DNA of 64,000 nucleotides. Origin: Sphingopyxis sp. BSN-002 (lineage in GTDB: Bacteria > Pseudomonadota > Alphaproteobacteria > Sphingomonadales > Sphingomonadaceae). The notes below the pieces were generated by a model. That model had not been told where the DNA came from and ran no database searches. It was given only the letters and a program-made list of their open reading frames with translations. The position numbers were made by a program, and so were the translations under genes. Position 1 is the first letter of the stretch, and each line of letters starts with the position of its first letter. Location: positions 434,001-498,000 of the forward strand of contig NZ_CP091804.1 of NCBI RefSeq assembly GCF_022024275.1, given 5' to 3'. This document shows positions 10,001 to 18,270 of the stretch, piece by piece.

Positions 10001-10386
10001 CGAAGAACGAATTCCGTTGGGACGTCGATCTGGAAGTCGGCGACGTGACCTTCGGTTACCGTCTGCACTACATCAGCCCGATGTCGGTGAACTTCTACGA
10101 AGACTTCAACGAAGTTCCGGGCGCCTGCACGGCGAATGGCTGTCCGCCGCTGAACTCGGACTATGCCGACGTTCAGGCCTATTCGAGCGTGTTCTACCAC
10201 GACATCCGTCTGCAGTGGAACCTGCGCGACCTCGGTGGCATCGGCAGCGACTATCAGCTGACGCTCGGTATGGACAATGTGTTCAACCGCAAGCCGCCGC
10301 TCGGCTCGACGGCAACCGGCGCGGGCAGCGCGATCTACGACGTTCGTGGTCGCACGCTGTACGCCGGCTTCAAGGCCCGCTTCTAA
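7090..10386 (+). CDS. TonB-dependent outer-membrane receptor
   Basis: A 1098-residue outer-membrane transporter. A signal peptide (1-26, ending MPALAQ) is followed by a TonB-box-like GTIVVTG (43-49), a plug domain (about 50-170, with 'LVNGRRH' and 'VYGSDAIAGVVNFVLRR') and a long beta barrel ending in aromatic F after GRTLYAGFKARF. Several loops hold paired cysteines (for example GCNPSLSQACN), suggesting disulfides. The substrate cannot be read from the sequence. Codon use is unusually rich in CGT, GGT and C-ending codons, as in highly expressed genes. The ATG at 7090 follows GGGGAA; an upstream in-frame start at 7012 would precede the signal peptide. It is monocistronic, with a strong terminator. 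Confidence 0.92.
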   Translation: MKKTSLLVRGSALTLALFSAMPALAQTDTVAGDEDTAEAASEGTIVVTGSRIRRPNLESAVPVTSISGDQFFQQGDTNIGDALNDLPQLRSTFAQQNPGLGVGIAGLNLLDLRGLGTSRTLVLVNGRRHVAADILNNAVSPDINTIPNDLIERVDIVTGGNSAVYGSDAIAGVVNFVLRREFDGLQIRGQAATSDRGFGGNQYVSAMFGKNFAEGRGNVTLHGEYAHQERIFASDIPWLRQQDGLGVIDVDTAGLPNGSDGFPDRAFIRDIRSASINRYGLIPITQSGTAPGCGVGIGSTNGAPGQGSGSSVGTPYNCTYVFTPEGRLTPQTGTRYGQGIIGGIRGGNGQTGREDQLLSVMPFQERYNFNLLAHYTVSDAFEPFIEAKWNRINTLGSNAGPSFIQGTFGQFDFRERVRLDNPFLNPADRTTIANAILASGCNPSLSQACNVTGISSSFTRSTRADTPQGIGGPLNATDIAMINDGSYRIIDARHLADSGIRDEEFQRDTYRIVAGLRGQFNEDWNYELSVNYGKFKETTTTYGYLDRQRFLLSLDAGRNPVTGAIQCRSQFDPASAVAFNAAGGASRLASDIAACVPYNPFGGTDNSAAARYFTYNAVNKASLSQLDILGFVGGDLSQLFELPGGPISFAIGGEYRREVANYVNDPFIVSGATNAVNVGIFDPPAFEVKEAYGELRIPLLANMPFAHELTVSGAGRVSDYKGSVGTVWTYNVGGEYAPVEDIRFRINYGKSVRAPNVSETGFPAVPNFAPNFLDPCASGQIANNANRAANCLADLGATLLAGLPNVAYSLPIISGSNPNLKPEVSKSLTIGGVLQPRFIPGLSLSVDYYDIKVDGVIVSLTAQTIANSCYDQPTLNNPLCAVFTRWRGPGTSPGGYQPGQILENSLVSAPVNFARRVRRGIDVNFNYRTALTDKVKLDTQVIYVHGLKSSNFENPAIPTFENRILSELGDPKNEFRWDVDLEVGDVTFGYRLHYISPMSVNFYEDFNEVPGACTANGCPPLNSDYADVQAYSSVFYHDIRLQWNLRDLGGIGSDYQLTLGMDNVFNRKPPLGSTATGAGSAIYDVRGRTLYAGFKARF

Positions 10387-10410
10387 GCAGCCTTGCCGCA
10401 AGGCAAAATC

Positions 10411-10446
10411 GGGGGACGGGAGCATCGCTTCCGTCCCCCTTTTTTT
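10411..10446 (+). terminator. Rho-independent terminator of the TonB receptor gene
   Basis: GGGGGACGGGAGC and GCTTCCGTCCCCC pair around an ATC loop with one G-T pair, followed at once by seven T residues. It begins 24 nt after the receptor stop codon and separates that gene from the dioxygenase gene starting at 10475. Confidence 0.93.
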
Positions 10447-10474
10447 GCCCGGCACACTCCGGTAGGAAACCAGC

Positions 10475-11458
10475 ATGATCGCCGCTGATCCCGTCTCCCG
10501 TCAGGCGCAGCGCCTGTTGCAGGCGGGCGAAATCGACCGCGCGGCGCAGCTGCTTTCCGGCGCGGCGCAGCGCGGCGATCCCGACGCGCTTCACGAACTC
10601 GCCCTCTGGCATGTTTACGGGAATCCTGTGCCGCGCAATTTCGCGGTCGCCCGTGCGCTGTTCGAAAGGGCGGGTGCAGCCGGCCATCGCGGCGGGGCAC
10701 TGACCCATGCCGTGTTCGTGGCGATGGGCGCAGGCGGCCCAGCCGACTGGCGGCAGGCGGTCGCGCTGCTCGATGCAGCCGCGCAGAAAGATCCGGTGGC
10801 TCGCCATCAGCGCGAGCTGATAGCTGCCATGACGCTCGATACCGATGGAAGCCCCGCCGGCGTCCCCGCAATCGAGGTGCAATCCGCCTCGCCCCGCGTC
10901 GGGGTGGTCCGGGCCTTGTTCACGCCAGCCGAGTGCGCGCATGTGATCGAACTGTCACGTCCGCGCCTCCAGCCCTCGATCGTTGTCGACTCCCGCACGG
11001 GCCGCGAGGCGCCGAACCCGATCCGCACCTCGGAAGGCACCGTTCTGGGGCCGATCCAGCAAGACCTTGTCGTCCACGCCCTCAATCTTCGCATTGCCGC
11101 GGCCAGCGGAACGCGCGTCCGGCAGGGCGAGCCGCTGTCGGTGCTGCGTTACGCGCCCGGGCAGCAGTATCGGCTCCACCACGATTGCCTGCCGGGAGAA
11201 GCGAACCAGCGCACCTCGACGCTGATCGCCTACCTCAACGACGGCTATGCGGGCGGCGCGACGGAGTTTCCCGCCGCCAGCATCGCGTTCCGGGGCGAGA
11301 TCGGCGATGCCGTGCTGTTTGCCAACACCATCGACGACCGCCGCGTCGACGAACGCAGCCGGCACGCCGGCCTGCCGGTGACGAGCGGCGAAAAATGGGT
11401 GTGTACGCGCTGGATACGCGCGCATGATTTCGATCCGTGGGGCGCTTATCCCGCCTAG
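10475..11458 (+). CDS. Tetratricopeptide/Sel1-like repeat protein with prolyl 4-hydroxylase-type dioxygenase domain
   Basis: A 327-residue protein. Residues about 8-115 form Sel1/TPR-type helical pairs ('ALHELALWHVYGNPVPRNF' is a Sel1-like unit). From about 140 comes a 2-oxoglutarate/Fe(II) dioxygenase domain with iron ligands H235, D237 (LHHDC) and H297, and the 2-oxoglutarate-binding lysine K307 (SGEKWVCTRW). It would hydroxylate a protein or peptide substrate that the repeats may recruit. There is no signal peptide, so it is probably cytoplasmic. It directly follows a TonB receptor gene, though a terminator separates them. The last 4 bp overlap the convergent alr gene. Confidence 0.88.
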   Translation: MIAADPVSRQAQRLLQAGEIDRAAQLLSGAAQRGDPDALHELALWHVYGNPVPRNFAVARALFERAGAAGHRGGALTHAVFVAMGAGGPADWRQAVALLDAAAQKDPVARHQRELIAAMTLDTDGSPAGVPAIEVQSASPRVGVVRALFTPAECAHVIELSRPRLQPSIVVDSRTGREAPNPIRTSEGTVLGPIQQDLVVHALNLRIAAASGTRVRQGEPLSVLRYAPGQQYRLHHDCLPGEANQRTSTLIAYLNDGYAGGATEFPAASIAFRGEIGDAVLFANTIDDRRVDERSRHAGLPVTSGEKWVCTRWIRAHDFDPWGAYPA

Positions 11459-12498
11459 ATCCAGTAACGGTCGAAGCGGCCCCCAAGGCCGGTGAGCAGC
11501 TCATATTGCGAGAGGCCGCTTCGTGCGGCGACTTCCGGCAGGTCGTAATCGAGGGCAATCCAGTCACCTTCGCCCAGCCCGTCGGCCTCGCCGGCATCAA
11601 AGGCGACCAGATCCATCGACACGCGTCCGGCCAGAGGCAGCGTCCGCGCCTGCCAGCGCGCCCCGCCCGACCCGGAATGGCAACGAAGATAGCCGTCGGC
11701 ATAGCCCATGTTCGCAATCGCGATCCGGCTGGCGCGCGCCGCCGTCCATGTCGCTCCATAGCCGACCGTCTCGCCTGCCGGAACGTCGCGCAATTGCAGC
11801 ACCCGGGCCTCGGGAAAGGCCACCTGCCGTATGGCGCCGTCGGCTTCGCGGCGCGGAACTCCGCCATAGAGCGCGAGCCCGGGGCGCGTCAGGTCGAAGC
11901 CGTAGTCGGAGCCGAGACAGATGCCGGCGCTGTTGGCGAGGCTGTAGCGCCGCGCCGGGATCCGCTCCCGCAGCGCGCGGAACGCCGCCAGTTGACGATC
12001 ATTCTGCTCGCTATCCTCATCGGCCGAAGCGAGGTGGCTGAGCAAGGTTTCGATCTTGAGGCCTTCGAGCGCACCGCCAAGCGCCTCTTCCGGACGGAGG
12101 CCGAGCCGGTTCATGCCGGTATCGACCATGACGTCGCACGGCCGCCCCTCGCCGCTTTCACGCCAGCGCGCGACCTGATCGAGGCTGTTGAGGACGGGGC
12201 GCGCCGGCAGCGTGCGCGCGGCGACCATGTCGCTCGCACCGACGCCGTGGAGGACCGAGAGCGACACATCGCCGGCGAGCGGCATCAGCGCCGCCGCCTC
12301 GGCCCATGTCGCAACGAAGAAGTCGCCGCATCCGGCGGCGGCAAGATGCTTCATCACGCCGCGCGCACCGAGGCCGTAACCATCGGCCTTGATCGCCGCG
12401 CCGCATGCCGCGCCGCTTTGCGTCGCGAGCCAGCGCCAGTTGGAAACGAGCGCGGCGGAATCGATGCGGAGACGGAGGGGCGATGCGATGTCGATCAT
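11455..12498 (-). CDS. alr: Alanine racemase
   Basis: A 347-residue PLP enzyme that makes D-alanine for peptidoglycan. The PLP lysine is K37 in 'AIKADGYGLG', the second catalytic residue is Y247 in VGYGATW, and the C-terminal beta-domain has NMGYADGY and 'AGRVSMDL'. Length and order match the alanine racemase family. It ends in a convergent 4-bp overlap with the dioxygenase gene. The MHS transporter gene ends 41 nt upstream on the same strand, so the two could be co-transcribed. No PLP or Ala-catabolism partner is nearby (no dadA), so a biosynthetic role is favoured. Confidence 0.94.
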   Translation of the reverse strand: MIDIASPLRLRIDSAALVSNWRWLATQSGAACGAAIKADGYGLGARGVMKHLAAAGCGDFFVATWAEAAALMPLAGDVSLSVLHGVGASDMVAARTLPARPVLNSLDQVARWRESGEGRPCDVMVDTGMNRLGLRPEEALGGALEGLKIETLLSHLASADEDSEQNDRQLAAFRALRERIPARRYSLANSAGICLGSDYGFDLTRPGLALYGGVPRREADGAIRQVAFPEARVLQLRDVPAGETVGYGATWTAARASRIAIANMGYADGYLRCHSGSGGARWQARTLPLAGRVSMDLVAFDAGEADGLGEGDWIALDYDLPEVAARSGLSQYELLTGLGGRFDRYWI

Positions 12499-12539
12499 GC
12501 CCCGGCCCTAGACGGCTTTGGGCGCAGCGCCAATGGGCG

Positions 12540-14171
12540 TCAGGTCGGCGTCGGCTTGTCCCATTGATCCTTCGCGGGTTCCTGCAGCATGAAAGCTGAA
12601 ACGAGGAACGCCACCAGCACGACACCCCACGTGTACCAGAGTCCGGCATAGGCATTGCCGGTCACCGCCGCGATCAGGCTGGCGATGAACGGCAGGAAGC
12701 CGCCGAAATAGCCGGTCCCGATATGATAGGGGATCGACAGCGACGAATAGCGGACGTGCGGCGGGAACATTTCGGACAGGAGCGCCGCAACCGGACCATA
12801 AGTGAAGCCCGACAGCGCGCTGAGGCCGAGTAGTGCCAACAGGATTACCGCAAGGCCTGCAGGGCCGGGGATCTGCTTTTCGAAATCATAGCCCTTGGCC
12901 TCGAGCGCGGGTTTCAGCACCGCCGGATCCTCACCTGCAACCTCGCGGTCGCCGATATTGACCTTTACCGCGTCGAGACCGCTGCCCGAGGCGACAACCT
13001 TATAGGGTACGCCAAGCTTCGTCAGTTCGGCGATAGTACGACCACATGCCGTCGCCTGCGGGCCTTGCGCGAACGGGTTGTACGAACATTGGCTTCCGGT
13101 GACGACCACAGGCGCCTTGGCCGCTGCAGCCTTGAGGTCGGGATTGGCCACGCTGCCCATCCACCAGAAGAGCGGGAACAACAGCACAAGCGTCGCCGCA
13201 TAACCCCAGACGATGGGTTTCTTGCGCCCGATCTTGTCGGAAATGTGCCCGGCCCACAGGAAGAACCCCATGCCGAGCGCCGCGGCAATCCCGACGATGA
13301 TATCGGCGGCCGTATCGTTCATCTTCATCGGCCCTTGCAGGAAGCTGCGGCCCGAGAACATCGCGGTGTACCAGATCACCGTCAGGCCGGCGGCGATCCC
13401 GAACAGCGCGACGAAGATGCGTTTCGGATTTCCGGGATAGGTGAAGCTCTCCTTGATCGGGTTCTTCGCGATCTCGCCCTCGGCCTTCATCGCCTGAAAC
13501 ACCGGGCTTTCGGAAAGCTTGAGCCGCATCCACAGCGAGATCGCGAGCAACAGCAGCGACAGCAAAAACGGCACGCGCCAGCCCCAGCTTTGCCAGACCG
13601 CGTCGGACATCAACGCCTTGCAGCCGAGAACCACGATCAGGCTGAGCACGAAGCCCCCAACGACGCTCGCCTGAATAAAGCTGGTGTAGAAGCCTCTTTT
13701 TTCCGGTGGCGAATGTTCGGCGACATAGACTGCCGCGCCGCCATATTCGCCGCCGAGCGCCAGTCCCTGCAGCACGCGAAGCAGGATGACGATGATCGGC
13801 GCCGCAATACCGATCGTTGCCGCGGACGGGATCATGCCGACGCCTGCGGTCGCGATGCCCATCAGGGTCACCGTGACGAGGAAGGTATATTTGCGACCGA
13901 GCCGGTCGCCGAGAAAGCCGAACAAGACCGCGCCCAAGGGCCGGAATCCGAAGCCGACCGCAAAGCCGGCCCAAACGAGCAGCACCTCGAGCGTCGCGTT
14001 GTCGCTGGGAAAGAAGGCCTTGCCGATGATCGCAGCCAGCGTGCCGTAGATGAAGAAATCATACCATTCGAAGATCGTCCCCGCCGACGAGGCGGCGATG
14101 ACCATCCGGATGTCCTTCGCGGTCGGCTGATAGGTCGCGCCATGATCGGCGACGGCGGCTGCGTCGGTCAT
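12540..14171 (-). CDS. MFS transporter of the metabolite:H+ symporter (MHS/ProP-like) type
   Basis: A 543-residue inner-membrane transporter with about 12 membrane helices. MHS hallmarks are present: 'GTIFEWYDFFIYG' in the first helix, GDRLGRKYT in the loop after helix 2, and 'LQGLALGGEYGGAAVYVAEH' in helix 4. The family moves compounds such as citrate, shikimate, proline or ketoglutarate. Between about residues 352 and 447 there is an unusually long insertion with two cysteines (SQCSYNPF and ATACGR) that is hydrophilic and probably periplasmic. A divergent cyclase gene starts 105 nt away, so the two may share a substrate; that is inference. Confidence 0.88.
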   Translation of the reverse strand: MTDAAAVADHGATYQPTAKDIRMVIAASSAGTIFEWYDFFIYGTLAAIIGKAFFPSDNATLEVLLVWAGFAVGFGFRPLGAVLFGFLGDRLGRKYTFLVTVTLMGIATAGVGMIPSAATIGIAAPIIVILLRVLQGLALGGEYGGAAVYVAEHSPPEKRGFYTSFIQASVVGGFVLSLIVVLGCKALMSDAVWQSWGWRVPFLLSLLLLAISLWMRLKLSESPVFQAMKAEGEIAKNPIKESFTYPGNPKRIFVALFGIAAGLTVIWYTAMFSGRSFLQGPMKMNDTAADIIVGIAAALGMGFFLWAGHISDKIGRKKPIVWGYAATLVLLFPLFWWMGSVANPDLKAAAAKAPVVVTGSQCSYNPFAQGPQATACGRTIAELTKLGVPYKVVASGSGLDAVKVNIGDREVAGEDPAVLKPALEAKGYDFEKQIPGPAGLAVILLALLGLSALSGFTYGPVAALLSEMFPPHVRYSSLSIPYHIGTGYFGGFLPFIASLIAAVTGNAYAGLWYTWGVVLVAFLVSAFMLQEPAKDQWDKPTPT

Positions 14172-14276
14172 ATACTCTCCCCTGCCCCGGTTCCGGGCCT
14201 TGCGCCATCTCTAACGGGCGTCCGGTGCCGTGCAAGCCTTCTTGGCGTAACGTCAAAGCGGTGGCAGACTGGGGTT

Positions 14277-15044
14277 ATGACCCAGTTCATCGACCTTTCG
14301 ATCCCGATCACCAACGATGTCGTCTCCGACCCGCCGGTGATGCGTCCGCAGATCACCTATATGACCCACGAGAATACGTGGGAGCAGATCGCGATGTTCT
14401 TTCCCGGCCTGACGAAGGACGACCTGCCCGACGGCGAAGGCTGGGCGGTCGAGAGCCTCACTTTGAGCACCCACAACGGCACGCATATGGACGCGCCCTG
14501 GCATTTCCATTCGACCACCGATGAAGGCGCGAGCGCGGCGCCGAGCATCGACGAGGCGCCGCTCGACCTGTTCTTTCGTCCGGGCGTAAAGCTCGACTTT
14601 TCGGATCGGCCTGCGGGGCATGTCGTCAGCGGCGGCGAAGTCGAGGCCGAGCTGGCACGGATCGGGCATACGCTTCAACCACTCGATATCGTGCTCGTCC
14701 AGTCGGGCGCGATCTATGGCACCGACAATTTCACCGACCAGGGCTGCGGCATGGGCGCCGAGGCGACGCTGTACCTGACCGAACGCGGCGTGAAAGTCGT
14801 CGGCACCGACGCGTGGAGCTGGGACGCGCCGTTCAGTCACACCGCAAGGCGCTGGGCCGAAACGCGCGACCCTTCGATCATCTGGGAAGGCCATAAGGCG
14901 GGCCGCATCAAGCCCTATTACCAGATCGAGAAGCTGACCAACCTAGCTGCCCTGCCCGCGACCGGCTGGACGCTGAGCTGCTTCCCGGTGAAGATCGAGC
15001 GCGCCAGCGCGGGATGGATCCGCGCGGTGGCGCTGATCGACTAG
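14277..15044 (+). CDS. Cyclase family metal-dependent hydrolase (kynurenine formamidase-like fold)
   Basis: A 255-residue protein of the cyclase/KynB family (PF04199). The metal-binding motif is STHNGTHMDAPWHFH, with H66, H70, D72, H76 and H78 by count from the ATG. Members hydrolyse formylkynurenine, isatin or related amides, or open lactams, and the substrate here is unknown; no tryptophan pathway genes are beside it. The enclosing frame extends far upstream, antisense to the transporter gene, but family alignment fixes the start at 'MTQFIDLSIPI'. It overlaps the MAPEG gene by 4 bp at the stop. Confidence 0.88.
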   Translation: MTQFIDLSIPITNDVVSDPPVMRPQITYMTHENTWEQIAMFFPGLTKDDLPDGEGWAVESLTLSTHNGTHMDAPWHFHSTTDEGASAAPSIDEAPLDLFFRPGVKLDFSDRPAGHVVSGGEVEAELARIGHTLQPLDIVLVQSGAIYGTDNFTDQGCGMGAEATLYLTERGVKVVGTDAWSWDAPFSHTARRWAETRDPSIIWEGHKAGRIKPYYQIEKLTNLAALPATGWTLSCFPVKIERASAGWIRAVALID

Positions 15045-15451
15045 AGGTTCTGCGTCCCCAGCACCCAGAGCGTCCACAGGCTCAGCGCCGCCAGAACGCC
15101 GAAGGTCGCGACCACCCCGACCTGGCGCCCGAGCGGGGCCTTGCCCGGCTCCGACGGCGTATAAAGGCCGATGATATGGCCGACGCGGCCGATCAGGAAG
15201 ATCGCGCCGAGGATCATCAGCGCCATATGATTGGCGCGCACCGTTTCGAGCAGCCCGAGCAGGATGATCGTGATCGGCGCATATTCGGCAAGGTTGCCGT
15301 GCGCGCGGCTCGCGCTGATCAGCTTGGCGTCGCCATGGTCGCCGAACGCAGCTTTCAGCCGCAGGCGCTGGCGCACGGTATCGATCGCGGTGACGAGCAG
15401 CAGCAGCGCGCAGACAGCCGCGACGAATGCGGTAACCGGTAATGTCATCAT
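15041..15451 (-). CDS. MAPEG family membrane protein
   Basis: A 136-residue protein with four membrane helices and the MAPEG pattern: an early Arg-rich loop (RQRLRLKAAFGD), then 'ASRAHGNLAEYAPITIILL', where the Arg-x-x-x-N motif is typical. Family members are eicosanoid/glutathione-type membrane enzymes; bacterial members are mostly uncharacterised. Two adjacent ATGs (15451, 15448) share one GGGAGAG ribosome site; the first is used here. It is the last gene of the minus-strand run that begins with pccB, 54 nt after the CsaA-like gene. Confidence 0.85.
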   Translation of the reverse strand: MMTLPVTAFVAAVCALLLLVTAIDTVRQRLRLKAAFGDHGDAKLISASRAHGNLAEYAPITIILLGLLETVRANHMALMILGAIFLIGRVGHIIGLYTPSEPGKAPLGRQVGVVATFGVLAALSLWTLWVLGTQNL

Positions 15452-15505
15452 CACTCTCCCTCTTCCCGCGTGCAGCCTAACCGGCAACGCGCGCAGGCGA
15501 AAGGG

Positions 15506-15877
15506 TCAGAAGAGCCGCGAGCCGTTCGGGACGGTGCGGTCGGGCGCGAACAGGATCACCGCGCCCTCTTCGTCAGCGAACCCCAACGTCAAAACTTCGG
15601 ACATGAATTTACCGATCTGGCGCGGCCGAAAGTTGACGACCGCGGCGACCTGACGGCCCGGCAGGTCGCCCAGTGCATAACGGTCGACGATCTGGGCGCT
15701 GCTCTTCTTCACCCCGATTGCCGGGCCGAAATCGATCTTCAGCTTGAACGCGGGCTTGCGCGCCTCGGGAAAAGGCTCGGCCTCGACGATCGTGCCGATG
15801 CGGATGTCGACCTTCAGGAAGTCGTCAAAAGTGATCGCTTCGGCCGCGCCGGCATCCTGATCATGATGGACGTGCAA
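15506..15877 (-). CDS. CsaA-like tRNA-binding domain protein
   Basis: A 123-residue protein almost fully made of an oligonucleotide-binding tRNA_bind fold: 'DFLKVDIRIGTIVEAEPFP', then KLKIDFG, KKSSAQI and NFRPRQIG. This matches CsaA, described as an export-related chaperone in Bacillus, and the C-terminal tRNA-binding domain of MetRS. The cellular role in proteobacteria is unsettled. It sits 4 nt downstream of pccA, so it is probably co-transcribed with the propionyl-CoA genes, but I see no functional link. Confidence 0.88.
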   Translation of the reverse strand: MHVHHDQDAGAAEAITFDDFLKVDIRIGTIVEAEPFPEARKPAFKLKIDFGPAIGVKKSSAQIVDRYALGDLPGRQVAAVVNFRPRQIGKFMSEVLTLGFADEEGAVILFAPDRTVPNGSRLF

Positions 15878-15881
15878 GGCG

Positions 15882-17888
15882 TCACTCCATCTCCAGGATC
15901 ACCGCGTCAACGGCCAAGCTATCGCCCTGCGCCGCATTGACGGTCTTTACGACGCCCGATTTTTCGGCGCGGAGGATGTTTTCCATCTTCATCGCCTCGA
16001 CCGTCGCGAGCGGCTGCCCGGCCTCGACCTTGTCGCCTGCGCCGACATGCAGCGCCACGAGCAGCCCCGGCATCGGGCAGATGAGGAATTTCGACAGGTC
16101 AGGCGGGATCTTCTCGATCATATGTCCAGCGAGCGGCGCGACATGCCAGGGCAGCACGCGCACGTCATGGATGTGGCCGCGCGTGGTCATCTTCCACCCG
16201 GTGCGCGTCTTCGCGACCTTCACCGCGAGTTCGGTCTCGTCGATCTCGGCCACCACGAGCCGGTCGCCCGGCGTATATTCAAGCGCGATGTCGATCCTGT
16301 CGCCCTCGACCTTGATATGCTTCTCGCCGATCTTGACCTTGTGCGCGGCGCCGTCGATCGACACCTGCCACTTCGCCGGCGGTTCGAGCCGGTCGCCGAG
16401 CTGGCCGTCGGTGCGGCGGGCGCGGTCGGCTTCGGCGCTCGCCATGAAGCCCGCGATCGCGGCAAGCGCGCGCGAAATCTTCGCGTCGGTCGGCGCGCCG
16501 TGAAAGCCCTCGGGATATTCCTCGGCGATGAAGCCCGTCGTCAGCTCACCCGAGCGGAACCGCGGATGCTGCATGATCGCCGAGACGAAATCGATATTGT
16601 GACCGAGCCCTTCAAGCTCGAAGCGGTCGAGCGCCGCGATCTGCAGGTCGGCGGCGGCATCGCGCGTCTCGCCCCACGTCACCAGCTTGGCGATCATCGG
16701 GTCGTAGAAGATCGACACCTCGCCGCCCTCCTCGACCCCCGCGTCGACGCGCACACCATCGACGCCGCGCTCGTCGCCTTCCCACGCCGGAACGGGGGTG
16801 CGATAGCGCACAAGCCGCCCCGTCGAGGGCAGGAAGCCGCGATAGGGATCTTCGGCATAGACGCGGTTCTCGATCGCCCAGCCGTCGATCTTCACATCGT
16901 CCTGCGTCATCTCGAGCTTCTCGCCCGCCGCGACGCGGATCATCTGCTCGACGAGATCGATACCGGTAATCGCCTCGGTGACCGGATGCTCGACCTGCAG
17001 GCGGGTGTTCATTTCGAGGAAGTAGAAGCTCTCGCCCGTCGGGTCGGCGCCCGACACGATCAGCTCGACCGTGCCCGCGCTGTAATAGCCGACCGCCTTC
17101 GACAGCGCGACACACTGCTCGCCCATCGCTTTGCGCATCGCGGGCGACACGAAGGGCGACGGCGCTTCCTCGACCACCTTCTGGTGGCGGCGCTGGATGC
17201 TGCACTCGCGCTCGTTGAGGTACAGCGTGTTGCCATGCTGGTCGCCGAGGATCTGGATCTCGATGTGGCGCGGGTTGAGGATGAACTTCTCGATGAAAAC
17301 GCGGTCGTCGCCGAAGCTGTTGAGCCCCTCGCGCTTCGTCGCCTCGAAACCCTCGCGGACGTCCTTTTCGTCATAGGCGAGGCGCATGCCCTTGCCGCCG
17401 CCGCCGGCGGACGCCTTCATCATCACCGGATAGCCGATCTCGTTCGAAATCTCGACGGCATGCTCGGTGTCGCGGATCTCGCCGACGAAGCCGGGGACGA
17501 CGTTGACGCCGGCTTCCTTCGCGAGCTTCTTCGACTCGATCTTGTCGCCCATCGCGGCGATCGCGTTCACCGGCGGGCCGATGAAGGCGATATTTTCCTT
17601 TGCCAGCGCCTCGGCAAAGCTGGTGCGTTCAGACAGGAAGCCATAGCCCGGATGCACCGCCTCGGCGCCGGTCGCCTTGCACGCCGCGATGATCTTGTCG
17701 GCGATCAGATAGGATTCCGACGCGGGAGAGGCACCGATATGCACCGCCTCGTCGGCCATCTGCACGAACGGCGCGCGCGCATCGGCGTCCGAATAGACGG
17801 CAACGGTCGCGATGCCCATGCGCCGCGCGGTCTTGATGACGCGGCAGGCGATTTCACCACGGTTGGCGATCAGGATTTTCTTGAACAT
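15882..17888 (-). CDS. pccA: Propionyl-CoA (acyl-CoA) carboxylase, biotin carboxylase/BCCP subunit
   Basis: A 668-residue alpha subunit. Residues 1-447 form the ATP-grasp biotin carboxylase ('KILIANRGEIACRVIKTARR'; 'GGGGKGMRLAYDE' as ATP-binding loop; 'LEMNTRLQVEHPVTEAI'). A middle linker domain follows, and the C-terminal biotinyl domain carries the biotin lysine K634 in EAMKMEN, 34 residues from the end. It carboxylates biotin for transfer by PccB to propionyl-CoA. The neighbouring mce and mcm genes argue for propionyl- over acetyl-CoA as substrate. It is co-oriented with bioB, whose product provides its cofactor. Confidence 0.94.
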   Translation of the reverse strand: MFKKILIANRGEIACRVIKTARRMGIATVAVYSDADARAPFVQMADEAVHIGASPASESYLIADKIIAACKATGAEAVHPGYGFLSERTSFAEALAKENIAFIGPPVNAIAAMGDKIESKKLAKEAGVNVVPGFVGEIRDTEHAVEISNEIGYPVMMKASAGGGGKGMRLAYDEKDVREGFEATKREGLNSFGDDRVFIEKFILNPRHIEIQILGDQHGNTLYLNERECSIQRRHQKVVEEAPSPFVSPAMRKAMGEQCVALSKAVGYYSAGTVELIVSGADPTGESFYFLEMNTRLQVEHPVTEAITGIDLVEQMIRVAAGEKLEMTQDDVKIDGWAIENRVYAEDPYRGFLPSTGRLVRYRTPVPAWEGDERGVDGVRVDAGVEEGGEVSIFYDPMIAKLVTWGETRDAAADLQIAALDRFELEGLGHNIDFVSAIMQHPRFRSGELTTGFIAEEYPEGFHGAPTDAKISRALAAIAGFMASAEADRARRTDGQLGDRLEPPAKWQVSIDGAAHKVKIGEKHIKVEGDRIDIALEYTPGDRLVVAEIDETELAVKVAKTRTGWKMTTRGHIHDVRVLPWHVAPLAGHMIEKIPPDLSKFLICPMPGLLVALHVGAGDKVEAGQPLATVEAMKMENILRAEKSGVVKTVNAAQGDSLAVDAVILEME

Positions 17889-17904
17889 TTTGCCTAACTT
17901 CCAA

Positions 17905-18270
17905 TCATTGCGATGTCTGAGAGGCAGAGAACTTCGTCCAGCGCCGCTCTAGCTTTTCGATCTTTTTGATTTCAGGCGTGCCCGTTTTGTCAACGGAGAC
18001 GAGCCACTTATCAAAGTCATTCCGCGCGAACTTCTGGCCCAGCTCTGTCAACTGGGACCAACGGATCGTAAGATCCGGTCGGCGTTCCACCTTAAGATCG
18101 CCTGACAGTAGGCCCTTCGCCGCGAGAAACTCAGCAAAGACATACTGGCTTTCTGCTGCCTCGCGATTCCAGTTGGGGTCGGGCCGTTCTCCGCCCTCGT
18201 CCGATATCGTAACCTTTACCGCCAACATGCTCGGTACATCGACCACGACGAAATCGCTCGGGTCGCTCAC
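17905..18270 (-). CDS. Conserved-looking soluble protein of unknown function in the propionate operon
   Basis: A 121-residue protein without membrane segments or signal peptide. It starts with GTG at 18270, overlapping the bioB stop by 4 bp (GTGA), so translation is coupled. The sequence is rich in Lys, Asp and Trp and lower in GC than its neighbours ('[17 protein letters not shown]' at the end). I recognise no domain or motif. Position between bioB and pccA is the only functional hint, and the lower GC may mean it was acquired recently. Confidence 0.7.
   Translation of the reverse strand: MSDPSDFVVVDVPSMLAVKVTISDEGGERPDPNWNREAAESQYVFAEFLAAKGLLSGDLKVERRPDLTIRWSQLTELGQKFARNDFDKWLVSVDKTGTPEIKKIEKLERRWTKFSASQTSQ

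Noticed and set aside
8011..10476. Long minus-strand open frame (821 codons) opposite the TonB receptor
   Set aside because: It is the antisense image of a highly biased coding frame (many Arg, Val, Asp), with no family match and no ribosome site.
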